A DNA stretch of 36,797 nucleotides from Clostridia bacterium (GTDB lineage: Bacteria > Bacillota > Clostridia > TANB77 > CAG-508), in NCBI GenBank assembly GCA_017939755.1, contig JAGBAJ010000024.1, positions 1-36,797 of the forward strand, written 5' to 3'. Below the pieces are notes generated by a model. The model saw nothing but the letters and a program-made list of their open reading frames with translations, did not search any database and was not told the origin of the DNA. Every line of letters starts with the position of its first letter. Position 1 is the first letter of the stretch. A program made the translations under genes and the position numbers. This document shows positions 18,029 through 26,631 of this stretch, in pieces.

Positions 18029-20105
18029 GTTATCTTGGAATAATATGAAAAAGAGCTTTAAAGACTATGCAATATATTTCTTAACATTAGTGTTAGGAGT
18101 TGCAATCTTTTATATGTTCAACTCAATAGATAGTCAGCAAGCAATGCTAAAAATATCTGAGTCAACAAGAGAGATTATAAAACTTATGATAGCAATACTT
18201 GGATATGTATCTGTATTTGTAGCAGTAGTTTTAGGATTACTCATTGTGTATGCCAATAATTTCTTAATTAACCGAAGAAAAAAAGAGTTTGGAATATACA
18301 TGACACTTGGAATGGGAAAAAGGCAAATATCAAGAATTATATTACTAGAGACAATACTTGTAGGAATAATATCACTAATAGTAGGTCTTGTAATAGGTAT
18401 CTTTGCCTCACAATTCATGTCAATATTAATTGCTAAAATGTTTGAAGCAGATATGAGTGAATTTAGGTTTGTATTTTCAATTGATAGCTGTATAAAAACT
18501 TGTGTCTATTTTGCAGTAATGTATGTAGCTGTAATGTTATTTAATACATACACAATATCAAGATACAAATTAATTAATTTATTAAATGCAACAAAGAAAA
18601 ATGAAAAAGTAAAAATAAAAAATCCAATTATTTCTGTATTAATATTTATAATTGGAGCTGTAATACTTGGGATTGCTTATTGGAAAGTAACAGGAGATGT
18701 ACATTCACTTAATACAGCAGATAAAATATTGCCACCAATTTTAATGGGAATAGTAGGCACTATATTAATTTTCTGGTCTTTATCTGGATTTGTATTAAAA
18801 GTAGTTCAATCTATGAAAAATACTTATTTAAAAGGTACAAATATGTTTGTATTAAGACAAATTAATAATAAGATAAACACAACAGTTGCAAGTATGAGTG
18901 TTATTTGCTTAATGTTATTTATGACAATTAGTATATTATCTGTTAGTTTATCATTAAGAGAAAGTATGCAGAAAGAATTAATTGATGTGACACCAGTAGA
19001 TTTAAATTTAGTTAAGACAGCCAATTTACCAGAAAGCTATATGAAATATGGAAAAGAAGTAAAGACTACAGAAGTACAAAGAGCAGATTCGAGAATTACA
19101 ATACAAGAAACACTTAAAAATAATGGACTAGATATGAATGTGCTAAAAGATGTAATAGAAATACCAATTTATGCTAGCAATAGCTTAACATGGGAAGACT
19201 TTTTTGGAGATAAATTTGAAGAAGTAAAAGCAGAGTTTCCAGGGCTGGCGTATGATACAGCAGAAGAAATCGTAAGAATATCAGATTATAATAAAATTGC
19301 AAAATTGTATGGAATAGAGCAATATGAATTAAAAGATGATGAATATATTATGCTTTGTGATTTTGACAATATGGAGAATTTAAGAAATATGGCGTTAGTA
19401 AATGGAAACACTTTAGAAATTGCAGGAAAGCAATATAAATCAAAATATAACGAATGTAAAAGTGGATTTATTATGATGTCAACAAGTCATACAAATACAG
19501 GAATTGTTTTAGTTCCAGATACTTGTAACCTAACAGAAGATATGAGAGAGCAACAATTATTAGCCTGCAATTACAATGCAAATACAGAAGAAGAAAAACA
19601 AGAAATAGAAAAATTGTTTTCTAGTGGAGATTCTGGATTTATTCAAAATTTAGTAAATAATGGACTTGATATAGATGGTATGACAAAAATAGCTCTTATA
19701 GAAGCAAGCGTAGGAGTAGCAACCATTGTAACATTTATAGCAATTTATTTAGGAGTAATATTCTTAATTGCAAGCGCAGCAATACTTGCACTAAAACAAT
19801 TAACAGAAAGTTCAGATAACAAACAAAGATATACAATATTAAGAAAAATAGGTTGTGATGAAAAAATGATAAATAAAGCATTATTTAGACAAATAGCAAT
19901 ATTCTTTGTATTACCACTTATCTTAGCAGTTATTCATTCTATATTTGGAATACAATTTGCAATGACAATAATGGAAGGATTAGCAAATTCTGAAGAATTA
20001 CTACCATCAATTATTTGGACAGTCGTAATTATTGGAGCAATTTATGGAGCATACTTTATGGCGACTTACTTAGGAAGTAAAAACATTATTAAAGAGGATG
20101 AATAG
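18018..20105 (+). CDS. bceB: BceB-like ABC transporter permease
   Basis: 695 residues. The architecture is that of the BceB family: about ten membrane helices with FtsX-like domains near both ends (first helices around 18-37, 60-82 and 105-132; last three around 565-595, 625-650 and 660-685) and a large extracellular domain of some 230 residues between helices 7 and 8 (about 320-560), the part thought to recognise the peptide antibiotic and the sensor kinase. The start overlaps bceA, with GGAGGTGAT upstream, giving translational coupling. A GT51 gene lies 118 nt downstream with no terminator between. Confidence 0.93.
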   Translation: MLFKLSWNNMKKSFKDYAIYFLTLVLGVAIFYMFNSIDSQQAMLKISESTREIIKLMIAILGYVSVFVAVVLGLLIVYANNFLINRRKKEFGIYMTLGMGKRQISRIILLETILVGIISLIVGLVIGIFASQFMSILIAKMFEADMSEFRFVFSIDSCIKTCVYFAVMYVAVMLFNTYTISRYKLINLLNATKKNEKVKIKNPIISVLIFIIGAVILGIAYWKVTGDVHSLNTADKILPPILMGIVGTILIFWSLSGFVLKVVQSMKNTYLKGTNMFVLRQINNKINTTVASMSVICLMLFMTISILSVSLSLRESMQKELIDVTPVDLNLVKTANLPESYMKYGKEVKTTEVQRADSRITIQETLKNNGLDMNVLKDVIEIPIYASNSLTWEDFFGDKFEEVKAEFPGLAYDTAEEIVRISDYNKIAKLYGIEQYELKDDEYIMLCDFDNMENLRNMALVNGNTLEIAGKQYKSKYNECKSGFIMMSTSHTNTGIVLVPDTCNLTEDMREQQLLACNYNANTEEEKQEIEKLFSSGDSGFIQNLVNNGLDIDGMTKIALIEASVGVATIVTFIAIYLGVIFLIASAAILALKQLTESSDNKQRYTILRKIGCDEKMINKALFRQIAIFFVLPLILAVIHSIFGIQFAMTIMEGLANSEELLPSIIWTVVIIGAIYGAYFMATYLGSKNIIKEDE

Positions 20106-20126
20106 ATAAATATTCGGATTCTTTAA

Positions 20127-20195
20127 AACGATGCATGGGAAGAAGTACAATATGATGAACTTCTAGAAAAGGTAAAAGTAAATTATACAGAATAA
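20127..20195 (+). pseudogene. Short coding remnant between bceB and the GT51 gene
   Basis: After a stop codon at 20124-20126, 22 sense codons read NDAWEEVQYDELL and EKVKVNYTE before a TAA at 20193-20195. The composition looks like the C-terminal end of a real protein, but there is no start codon or ribosome binding site. It could be a chance frame; the family is not recognisable. Confidence 0.35.
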
Positions 20196-20223
20196 ATAAT
20201 GCCACAAAAAAGAGGTGGTTTAT

Positions 20224-20925
20224 GTGAAAATGTTGAAAAGAATAATATTTGTAGTAATATTAGTATCAATTAGCATAGGATTGCTAGTAGTGGGAAATGG
20301 CTATGATATGTATAAAAAAGCAATAGAAGAAACACCGCTAGCAGATAAAATAGAGGAAATTAAGTCAAAAGAAAATTATACACCAATTTCAGAATTACCA
20401 AAAATGTATCTAAATGCAGTAATATCAGTTGAAGACCATAGATTTTATAAGCATGGCGGAATAGATACAATTGCAATAGGTAGAGCAATTGTTAATGATA
20501 TAAAAGTAATGGATTTTGTAGAGGGAGGAAGTACCATAACACAACAATTATCTAAAAATGAATACTTTACACAGGAAAAACAAATAACTAGAAAAATAGC
20601 AGAAGTATTTATGGCACTTCATATAGAGAAAAATTGTGAGAAAAATGAAATTTTAGAGCTATACATCAATACCATTTATTTTGGAAATGGTTATTACAAT
20701 ATAAAAGAGGCTAGTTTAGGATATTTTGGAAAACTACCAAAAGATATGACAGATAGTGAATGTATTATGCTAGCAGGAATACCAAATGCTCCTTCAGTAT
20801 ATGATTTAAATAAAAATCCAGAGCTTGCTAAACAAAGACAAAAACAGGTAATTAAGAAAATGATAGAATATGGTTATTTAACACAAGATGAAGCAAATGG
20901 AATATTAAGTGACAGCAATGATTAA
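20224..20925 (+). CDS. Monofunctional GT51 peptidoglycan glycosyltransferase
   Basis: 233 residues from GTG 20224, with AGAGGTGG 5 nt upstream (GTG 20215 lies inside that site; ATG 20230 is possible). One membrane anchor (about residues 6-25) is followed only by a GT51 domain: catalytic Glu in VEDHRFYKHGGID, GGSTITQQLSKN, RKIAEVFMALHIE, the second Glu region ILELYINTIYFGNGYY and the closing LAGIPNAPSVYD. There is no transpeptidase domain, so it only polymerises lipid II into glycan strands. Its position directly after a Bce module without a terminator suggests coregulation by antibiotics that hit lipid II. Confidence in the enzyme class is high; the regulatory link is inferred. Confidence 0.92.
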   Translation: MKMLKRIIFVVILVSISIGLLVVGNGYDMYKKAIEETPLADKIEEIKSKENYTPISELPKMYLNAVISVEDHRFYKHGGIDTIAIGRAIVNDIKVMDFVEGGSTITQQLSKNEYFTQEKQITRKIAEVFMALHIEKNCEKNEILELYINTIYFGNGYYNIKEASLGYFGKLPKDMTDSECIMLAGIPNAPSVYDLNKNPELAKQRQKQVIKKMIEYGYLTQDEANGILSDSND

Positions 20926-20938
20926 AGAAGCTTATTAG

Positions 20939-20967
20939 TTGATAAATATACTAATAAATAGTATAAT
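20939..20967 (+). promoter_or_regulatory. Promoter in front of the YccF gene
   Basis: TTGATA (20939-20944), 17 nt, TATAAT (20962-20967). An 8-bp inverted repeat TTATTAGT/ACTAATAA (20932-20957) overlaps the -35 and spacer and could be an operator. Confidence 0.72.
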
Positions 20968-21047
20968 TGCATAAAGCTAATTAACTTTTGTAATAAAATC
21001 ACACAAAGAATGATATAGGTTAGATAACAAAAAAAGGAGAATGAATT

Positions 21048-21407
21048 ATGAGCTTGTTAGGAAATATTTTATGGTTTATTTTTGGAGGATTTTTAAGTGG
21101 ACTTTCGTGGTTTTTCTCTGGACTACTATGGTGTATTACAATAGTAGGAATTCCGTATGGAATGCAATGTTTTAAATTTGCATCAATGTCGTTTGCACCA
21201 TTTGGAAAAGATGTTGAATATGGAGGTGGAGTACCATCTATACTTGCAAATGTAATATGGATTATCTTCTTTGGAATTCCTATGGCATTAGAAAATTTGT
21301 TTTTCGGTTGCCTTTGGTGTATCACAATTGTAGGTATTCCATTTGGACTTCAGTTTTTCAAGATTGCTAAACTTTCTTTGGCACCATTTGGAGCCAAAAT
21401 AGTGTAA
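21048..21407 (+). CDS. YccF-domain inner membrane protein
   Basis: 119 residues with AAAAAGGAG before the ATG. It holds two YccF repeats: each has a hydrophobic helix pair followed by CITIVGIPYGMQCFKFA or CITIVGIPFGLQFFKIA and then an SFAPFG/SLAPFG turn (residues about 1-55 and 62-119). The internal duplication is nearly symmetrical. The YccF family is widespread in bacteria; its function is not known. It has its own promoter at 20939 and is followed by hairpins at 21458 and 21501. Confidence 0.88.
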   Translation: MSLLGNILWFIFGGFLSGLSWFFSGLLWCITIVGIPYGMQCFKFASMSFAPFGKDVEYGGGVPSILANVIWIIFFGIPMALENLFFGCLWCITIVGIPFGLQFFKIAKLSLAPFGAKIV

Positions 21408-21457
21408 AGCAAATTTTCAGTTAATATCAACTTTGTATTGTAATTTGTGTGATTTTT

Positions 21458-21482
21458 GAGGGAGCGATTGTTTCGCTCCCTC
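21458..21482 (+). terminator. GC-rich hairpin after the YccF gene
   Basis: GAGGGAGCGA (21458-21467) pairs perfectly with TCGCTCCCTC (21473-21482). The T-run is poor (TTAATAAATT), but the stem is the most stable one nearby and probably terminates transcription. Confidence 0.65.
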
Positions 21483-21500
21483 TTAATAAATTATATGTAG

Positions 21501-21529
21501 GGCAGGTGATTTTTTTTTAATTATCTGCC
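21501..21529 (+). terminator. Second hairpin after the YccF gene
   Basis: GGCAGGTGATT (21501-21511) pairs with AATTATCTGCC (21519-21529) with two G-U pairs; the loop is T-rich. It may be a back-up terminator. Confidence 0.45.
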
Positions 21530-21540
21530 TTTAATAAAAT

Positions 21541-21858
21541 AAGAATCTAAATCTATTGAAAATATTGTAAAAAAATAAGAGGAATGATAAAATTTAATTG
21601 CAACATTAAAACAAAAGCACAAATTTTGGAGATGCTGAGTTAAGAGCTTGGATAGATTATGTATATACATAGATGACTTAAATTTAATGCCTAAATATAT
21701 TGAAATATTAAAAGCAATAAAATCTTAAAGATCTGATTTTTAAATGGAATGATGTTGGGCATAAATAATTATGAGCAGTCACGAATGATGGATAGTAAAG
21801 AATTTGAACAAATGGGATCTGAACAAAATGAAAGAAACGGAAGATGAGGAGGAAAAAA
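21541..21858 (+). other. Gene-free stretch with decayed coding fragments
   Basis: No intact gene. Two fragments read as protein-like in different frames: GDAELRAWIDYVYT ending in a stop at about 21670, and IDDLNLMPKYIEILKAIKS ending at about 21727, as if one gene had been frameshifted. A 20-codon frame (MMDSKEFEQMGSEQ...) ends at 21849 next to the ribosome binding site of the following gene. A possible promoter is TTGTAA 21565-21570, 17 nt, TAAAAT 21588-21593. Fragment identities are unknown. Confidence 0.4.
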
Positions 21859-22329
21859 ATGAAATTTAATAGTATTGATAATTTTGAGGTAACAATTGGT
21901 AATGAAAGTAGCATAAGCATTGCAAAAAAAAACATAGAAGACATAATAAGTCCAGTAGAAGGATCTGATAGTGAGGAAAATATAAAACATGAACAAATGT
22001 ATGAAGATGAAGAAACTATTTCAACTGTAAATAGTTTCTTGTGGGGTGGAACCATATTAATATCTTTTGTAATCTGGATAACTTGCATAGTATCATTAAT
22101 TTTAAATTGTACTAGAAAAAATGTGGGGAAAGCAGTTTTTGCAGGAATAGGTTTGATAGTACCTATTGTAGCAATAGCAATCTCAACAATAGGAAGGTCA
22201 ATATATGAAATAGAAGAAAATGAAATTGGCACAATACTAGTTATATTAGCACTTGCGGTACAATTTGTAGTAGAAATAGTAGCATTTGCATTTTGTTTTT
22301 CAAAAAAGGAAAAGAAAAAATCTATCTAG
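21859..22329 (+). CDS. Membrane protein of unknown function, paralogue of the gene at 22694
   Basis: 156 residues; ATG 21859 with AGGAGG at 6 nt. (The ATG at 21844 overlaps that site.) The first 55 residues are polar and acidic without a signal peptide. Three membrane helices follow (about 60-82, 92-113 and 124-147), with a conserved loop LNCTRKNVGKAVFAGIGLIVPI between helices 1 and 2 and YEIEENEIG between 2 and 3; a lysine-rich tail ends it. These loops recur almost unchanged in the protein encoded at 22694-23251, so the two genes are a local duplication, now separated by a broken gene. Function unknown. Confidence 0.78.
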   Translation: MKFNSIDNFEVTIGNESSISIAKKNIEDIISPVEGSDSEENIKHEQMYEDEETISTVNSFLWGGTILISFVIWITCIVSLILNCTRKNVGKAVFAGIGLIVPIVAIAISTIGRSIYEIEENEIGTILVILALAVQFVVEIVAFAFCFSKKEKKKSI

Positions 22330-22348
22330 AGGTAGAGTGGATAAATGA

Positions 22349-22534
22349 CACAACTCGCAAAAGTATGAAATAGGACAAGAGATAGATATACACTATAATC
22401 CAGATAATTGTGATCAATATTATGTCGAAGGAGAAAATACACAAAAAAAGTTAGGAATAATCTTTACTATTGCAGGTGTTATAGTATTAATTGTGGATAT
22501 ACTAGGAGCAATAGTATTAGGAATTAATATTTAA
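22349..22534 (+). pseudogene. 5'-truncated DUF3592-like membrane protein fragment
   Basis: An open frame of 61 codons follows a stop at 22346-22348 but contains no start codon near its beginning. It reads KYEIGQEIDIHYNPDNCDQYY, then a short polar linker, then one hydrophobic helix and LGAIVLGINI before TAA. The 'YxxGxxxxVxYNPxNPxxY' beta motif followed by a C-terminal membrane helix is typical of DUF3592 proteins, but the N-terminal helix and first part of the domain are missing. The rest of the stretch to 22693 holds only a weak 8-bp hairpin (AATAGATA/TATCTATT, 22557-22579). Confidence 0.65.
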
Positions 22535-22693
22535 CGTAGTATAAATCATTTAATGAAATAGATACTTTACTTATCTATTGTACTTTATTACTATATTGTT
22601 ACTAATTTTGTATTTTGCAATATATTTTAGCTAGAAGTCTTATATGACTTAGATAGTCAATCAAAAGCTTAAAGAGTGTGAAGAGAAAGGTGA

Positions 22694-23251
22694 ATGAAAG
22701 TTATGAATGATAGGTTAGAGAGATTAGGAAATATGAGAAAATATATAATAAAATTTTTTATTGTTGCTATGTGTTTATTGAGTATATTATCAACCGAATC
22801 ATTTGCAACAAAACCAAGAAGTTTAAATCAAGAAGAAATAGATAATACTGGAGCAACAAGTTTAATAGAGATAAAGGAAAAAGAGATATCAACCAAAGAT
22901 GATTACAAAGAAAAGTACAATTCAGAGGAGAGTGGAACTATTGCATATTGGATACATAAAATAAATTTATACATATGGTTAGCTTCTGTCATATTAGGTG
23001 TTATTTGTTTAGTGTCTTTAGTTTTAAATTGTATAAGAAAAAATACGGGGAAAGCAATATTTTCTGGAATAGGACTAATAGTTCCAATTATATCGATTGT
23101 TCTTTCAAATATAGGACAAGTACTATATACAATTGAAGAAAATATGATCGGTTTTGTATTAGCTATATTTGCAGTAATATTAGAAATTATATTTGGAATT
23201 TTAGCATTGATATTTTGTTTTTCAAAAAGGAAAATACCAAATGAAAAATAA
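22694..23251 (+). CDS. Membrane protein of unknown function, paralogue of the gene at 21859
   Basis: 185 residues from ATG 22694; ATG 22703 and ATG 22733 are also possible, and the last would give a textbook signal peptide (MRKYIIKFF, hydrophobic core, ending ESFA). After a polar segment, three membrane helices (about 93-116, 122-145 and 153-177) carry the same loops as the upstream paralogue: LNCIRKNTGKAIFSGIGLIVPI and YTIEENMIG. The two differ at the N-terminus: this one appears to have a cleavable signal or extra helix, the other does not. Ribosome binding site AAAGGTG lies very close to 22694. Function not recognised. Confidence 0.75.
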   Translation: MKVMNDRLERLGNMRKYIIKFFIVAMCLLSILSTESFATKPRSLNQEEIDNTGATSLIEIKEKEISTKDDYKEKYNSEESGTIAYWIHKINLYIWLASVILGVICLVSLVLNCIRKNTGKAIFSGIGLIVPIISIVLSNIGQVLYTIEENMIGFVLAIFAVILEIIFGILALIFCFSKRKIPNEK

Positions 23252-23356
23252 AAAAATGGGGACGGGGCAAAAAATTAAAGTATACATAAATTACCAACAA
23301 TTAATAATCCGAATCCATATTATAAAAGTTAATTGAATATGGGTTATATAAGATAT

Positions 23357-23386
23357 TTGTATTAGCTAGATTGGTTGAAATATAAT
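23357..23386 (+). promoter_or_regulatory. Likely promoter of the PHP gene
   Basis: TTGTAT (23357-23362), 18 nt, TATAAT (23381-23386), 30 nt before the start codon. A hairpin upstream (23312-23345, AATCCATATT/AATATGGGTT) may end transcription of the preceding gene. Confidence 0.6.
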
Positions 23387-23415
23387 AAATAGTTAAAATT
23401 AAGGGGGAATTTTAT

Positions 23416-24297
23416 ATGATAGATATGCATATACACTCAACAAATTCTGATGGAAGTAAAACTGTAACCGAAATTCTAGAAATGGCCCAAAAACAATGTT
23501 TAAATACAATTTCATTTACAGACCATGAATCATGCAATGCGTATGATGAACTAGAAAAAATAGATGTTTCTAGGTACTATAGTGGAAAAATAATAAAGGG
23601 TGTTGAACTTAAAAGTCAACACAAAGACCTAGTAATGGATATATTAGCATATGGATTCGACTGCCAAAAAATGAAAGAAGGCATAGCAGAATGCTACAAA
23701 AATCTAACTAGAGCTAGTATTCAAGAGAAACAAATAAAAGAGTTTTACGAAATAGGAAGAAATTTGAATTTAAATCTAAGACCAATTGAAGAATTACAAT
23801 GGGACAAGAATAAAGAATGGGGCAGTATAGTTTTTTATAATGAAATGAAATCTCATATAGAGAACAAAGATAAACTAGCTAGTGATATATGGGAGTCATT
23901 TTCCAATTTTAAAAATAATCATTATCATATAAAAGGCGATAAATTTTATATTAATAGAGCTAATAATTATCCAAACATCAAAAAAATAATAGATGTAATA
24001 CATAAATCAGGTGGAAAAGCCTTTATAGCACATATTTTTGAATATAGAGAAATTAAAGATAAAATAGCTGAGCTAGAAGAAATGGTAAGCAAATATGATA
24101 TTGACGGTATAGAGTGCTATTATACAAATTTTACCGATGAAGAGCACAAGGAAGTTTTAAAATTTGCCAAGGATCATAACTTACTAATAAGTGGTGGAAG
24201 TGATTATCATGGAGATTTTAAACCAGGAATAAATCTTGGTATTGGAAAAGGTAGCCTTAATGTGCCAGATAGTGTTATAGAAAACTGGGAAATTTAA
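23416..24297 (+). CDS. PHP-domain metal-dependent phosphoesterase
   Basis: 293 residues with AAGGGGG before the ATG. The PHP metal site is complete: MHIHSTNSDGS at the N-terminus, SFTDHE near residue 37, GVELK, AFIAHIFEY, GIECYY and the late SGGSDYHG. This is the YciV/TrpH-like stand-alone type, some of which are 3',5'-nucleotide or nucleoside-bisphosphate phosphatases; the substrate cannot be told from sequence. The protein should be cytoplasmic (no signal). It has its own promoter, and the hairpin at 24393 lies between it and the next gene. Confidence 0.87.
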   Translation: MIDMHIHSTNSDGSKTVTEILEMAQKQCLNTISFTDHESCNAYDELEKIDVSRYYSGKIIKGVELKSQHKDLVMDILAYGFDCQKMKEGIAECYKNLTRASIQEKQIKEFYEIGRNLNLNLRPIEELQWDKNKEWGSIVFYNEMKSHIENKDKLASDIWESFSNFKNNHYHIKGDKFYINRANNYPNIKKIIDVIHKSGGKAFIAHIFEYREIKDKIAELEEMVSKYDIDGIECYYTNFTDEEHKEVLKFAKDHNLLISGGSDYHGDFKPGINLGIGKGSLNVPDSVIENWEI

Positions 24298-24392
24298 GTA
24301 AGTAGATTGCTCTATAATTAATTAAAATAGTTAAATTTAAACTATGGTCTTTGTGTATAGACTGAGTTAAGGAATTAATAGTATCAATAGCA

Positions 24393-24437
24393 AACCTCCA
24401 ATCATACTATAACTATAAGTATGATTGGAGGTTTTTT
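24393..24437 (+). promoter_or_regulatory. 16-bp hairpin with T-run that buries the peroxiredoxin ribosome binding site
   Basis: AACCTCCAATCATACT (24393-24408) pairs perfectly with 24418-24433, loop of 9 nt, followed by six T that end right at the ATG (24438). The GGAGG in the 3' arm is the only ribosome binding site for the peroxiredoxin gene and is paired with CCTCC. It may terminate the PHP transcript, attenuate peroxiredoxin, or block its translation. Confidence 0.8.
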
Positions 24438-25124
24438 ATGGATTATGAAGTTATGATGAATGGTAACGTAAGGATTGGTCAAATAGCGCCAGATTTTGAG
24501 GCAGTAACTACAATGGGAAATATACAATTAAATGATTATAGAGGAAAATGGCTTGTGCTTTTTTCGCACCCTGGGGACTTCACCCCGGTATGTACAACTG
24601 AATTTATTGCTTTTTCAAAAGCATACCCATATTTTCAAAATTTAAATACGGATTTACTGGGTTTAAGTATAGATAGTAATGCCTCACATTTAGCATGGAT
24701 ATATGATATATATTGTAAAACTGGAATAAAGGTTCCGTTTCCAGTTATTGCTGATAGAAGCGGGGAAATAGCCAGAAAGTATGGTATGATTTCAAATAAT
24801 GTGAGCAGTACAGAGACTGTAAGAAATGTCTACATAATTGATCCAAATGGAATTATAAAATTAATATTAATTTACCCATTAAATGTAGGAAGATTTATTC
24901 CCGAAATTTTAAGAGCAATTAATGCATTGCAAGTAGCTGAATTAAATAATGCTTCTACACCAGCAAATTGGGTTCCATGTCAGCCAGTAATAAATCCATC
25001 TCCGCAGACAATAGAAGGACTATTTGAGCGTAATGCAGAAATAAGCGAAAACAGCAATGGTATGGGCTGGTATTTAAGTTTTAAAAAGCCAGATAATTGT
25101 AAAGAAAATGAATTACCTGAATAA
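24438..25124 (+). CDS. Peroxiredoxin (Prx6/AhpC-TSA family)
   Basis: 228 residues. The thioredoxin-fold peroxidase has its peroxidatic Cys52 in SHPGDFTPVCTTE, preceded by the conserved Pro/Thr, and the Arg of the active site in a later segment. The extended C-terminal domain (VGRFIPEILRAINALQ, then ANWVPCQPV) marks the Prx6 branch, as in archaeal enzymes. Further cysteines at 181 and 221 could serve as resolving residues. It reduces hydrogen peroxide and organic peroxides in the cytoplasm; the reductant is unknown. The start follows directly on the hairpin at 24393, so expression is probably controlled at that structure. Confidence 0.93.
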   Translation: MDYEVMMNGNVRIGQIAPDFEAVTTMGNIQLNDYRGKWLVLFSHPGDFTPVCTTEFIAFSKAYPYFQNLNTDLLGLSIDSNASHLAWIYDIYCKTGIKVPFPVIADRSGEIARKYGMISNNVSSTETVRNVYIIDPNGIIKLILIYPLNVGRFIPEILRAINALQVAELNNASTPANWVPCQPVINPSPQTIEGLFERNAEISENSNGMGWYLSFKKPDNCKENELPE

Positions 25125-25151
25125 ATTCAAATGAATTAGTAACGCTAAGTA

Positions 25152-25180
25152 TTGACGAATATGGCAGAAATATGTATAAT
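25152..25180 (+). promoter_or_regulatory. Promoter of glmM
   Basis: TTGACG (25152-25157), 17 nt, TATAAT (25175-25180). The expected leader is about 70 nt. Confidence 0.82.
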
Positions 25181-25256
25181 TGGTCTATTAATGTGTATAT
25201 TATAGACTTTAATAAATCCAATATAAATTAAAATATAATAAGTAGGAGGCAAAAAA

Positions 25257-26621
25257 ATGAGAAAATATTTTGGAACAGATGGAATAAGAAGAATTGCTAA
25301 TACAGAGCTAACACCAGAGCTAGTATATAGAGTAGCAAAGGCTGGAGCATATGTTTTATCGAAACATGCAGACCATGCACCAACAATACTTATAGGTAGA
25401 GATACACGTATTTCTGGTACTCTTATAGAAAGCGCAATGGTTGCAGGATTTTTAAGTTATGGAGCAAATGTTAAGATATTAGGAGTTATGCCAACACCAG
25501 GTGTTGCATATTTAACCAAAAAATTAAAAGCAGATGCTAGTGTTGTTATATCTGCATCACATAATACTTTTGAATTCAATGGTGTAAAATATTTCAGCAA
25601 TAAAGGAATGAAAATTTCTGATGAATTAGAAGAAGAAATTGAAGATGTAATGGATTCTGGAAAGATATATGAATTAACTGCTGTTAACGATAAAATTGGT
25701 ACTTCAGAAATAGCTACAGATTTATTAGATGAATATGTGTATTTCTTTAGAAAGAATTTTGAAGAAGATTTCGAAGAGTTAAATAATGATAATTTTGTTG
25801 TAGCTATAGATACTGCAAATGGTGCAACCTCTGTTGTAGCAGATAAAGTATTTACAGCTTTAGGAATTAGGCATTACATAATTAATGATACTCCAAATGG
25901 TATTAACATTAATGACGGATGTGGTTCAACACATATGGAAATGTTAAAACAATATGTTATTGATAAAAAATGTAGTTTAGGAATAGCATATGATGGCGAT
26001 GGAGATAGATGTTTAGCTATTGATGAAAACGGAAATGAAATAGATGGAGACAAAATTTTAGCTATTGTTTCTAAATATTTAAAAGCAAAGGGAAAATTAA
26101 ACAAGGACACAATAGTAGCAACAGTTATGAGTAATTTAGGATTAAATAAATATGCTAAAAATAACGAATTAAACTTTGTTCAAACTAAAGTTGGAGATAG
26201 ATATGTATTAGAAGAAATGTTAAAGAATGGATATAATCTTGGAGGAGAGCAATCAGGACACGTTATATGTTTAGATTACAACCCAACAGGAGATGGTATT
26301 TTAACATCACTTATGATTATTAGAGCAATTCTTGAATCTGGAAAAAAGGCCTCAGAGGTTGCTGGTATAATGAAAGCATATCCACAGGTTTTAATAAATG
26401 CTAAAGTTTCTTCAGATAAAAAATATGATTTTGATAAAGATAAAGAAATTAAAGAGGCAATTGCAAAATTAGATAAAGAATTTGATGGAAACGGAAGAGT
26501 TCTTATAAGAGCTTCTGGAACAGAGCCACTAGTTAGAGTTATGATAGAAGGTGAAGATCAGGAATACATTACAAAAAAAGCTCAAGAAATAGCTGATTTA
26601 ATTCAAACAAAACTTTCATAA
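25257..26621 (+). CDS. glmM: Phosphoglucosamine mutase GlmM
   Basis: 454 residues, the normal GlmM length, with AGGAGG before the ATG. It converts glucosamine-6-phosphate to glucosamine-1-phosphate on the way to UDP-GlcNAc, the precursor of peptidoglycan. Seen: N-terminal RKYFGTDGIR, phospho-Ser101 in SASHN, metal loop DGDGDR (from Asp246), substrate loop GGEQSGH, and C-terminal phosphate-binding RASGTEPLVRVM. The segment after the active serine reads SASHNTFEFNGVKYF where most family members have SASHNPFxDNGIK, a mild variation in an otherwise standard protein. It has its own promoter and a very strong terminator, hence is monocistronic. Confidence 0.96.
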   Translation: MRKYFGTDGIRRIANTELTPELVYRVAKAGAYVLSKHADHAPTILIGRDTRISGTLIESAMVAGFLSYGANVKILGVMPTPGVAYLTKKLKADASVVISASHNTFEFNGVKYFSNKGMKISDELEEEIEDVMDSGKIYELTAVNDKIGTSEIATDLLDEYVYFFRKNFEEDFEELNNDNFVVAIDTANGATSVVADKVFTALGIRHYIINDTPNGININDGCGSTHMEMLKQYVIDKKCSLGIAYDGDGDRCLAIDENGNEIDGDKILAIVSKYLKAKGKLNKDTIVATVMSNLGLNKYAKNNELNFVQTKVGDRYVLEEMLKNGYNLGGEQSGHVICLDYNPTGDGILTSLMIIRAILESGKKASEVAGIMKAYPQVLINAKVSSDKKYDFDKDKEIKEAIAKLDKEFDGNGRVLIRASGTEPLVRVMIEGEDQEYITKKAQEIADLIQTKLS

Positions 26622-26631
26622 GAGAAGTTTT

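Noticed and set aside
23257..23263. TGGGGAC motifs at 23257, 35056 and (reversed) 35232
   Set aside because: Seven bases repeated three times is not enough to call a repeat; surrounding bases differ.
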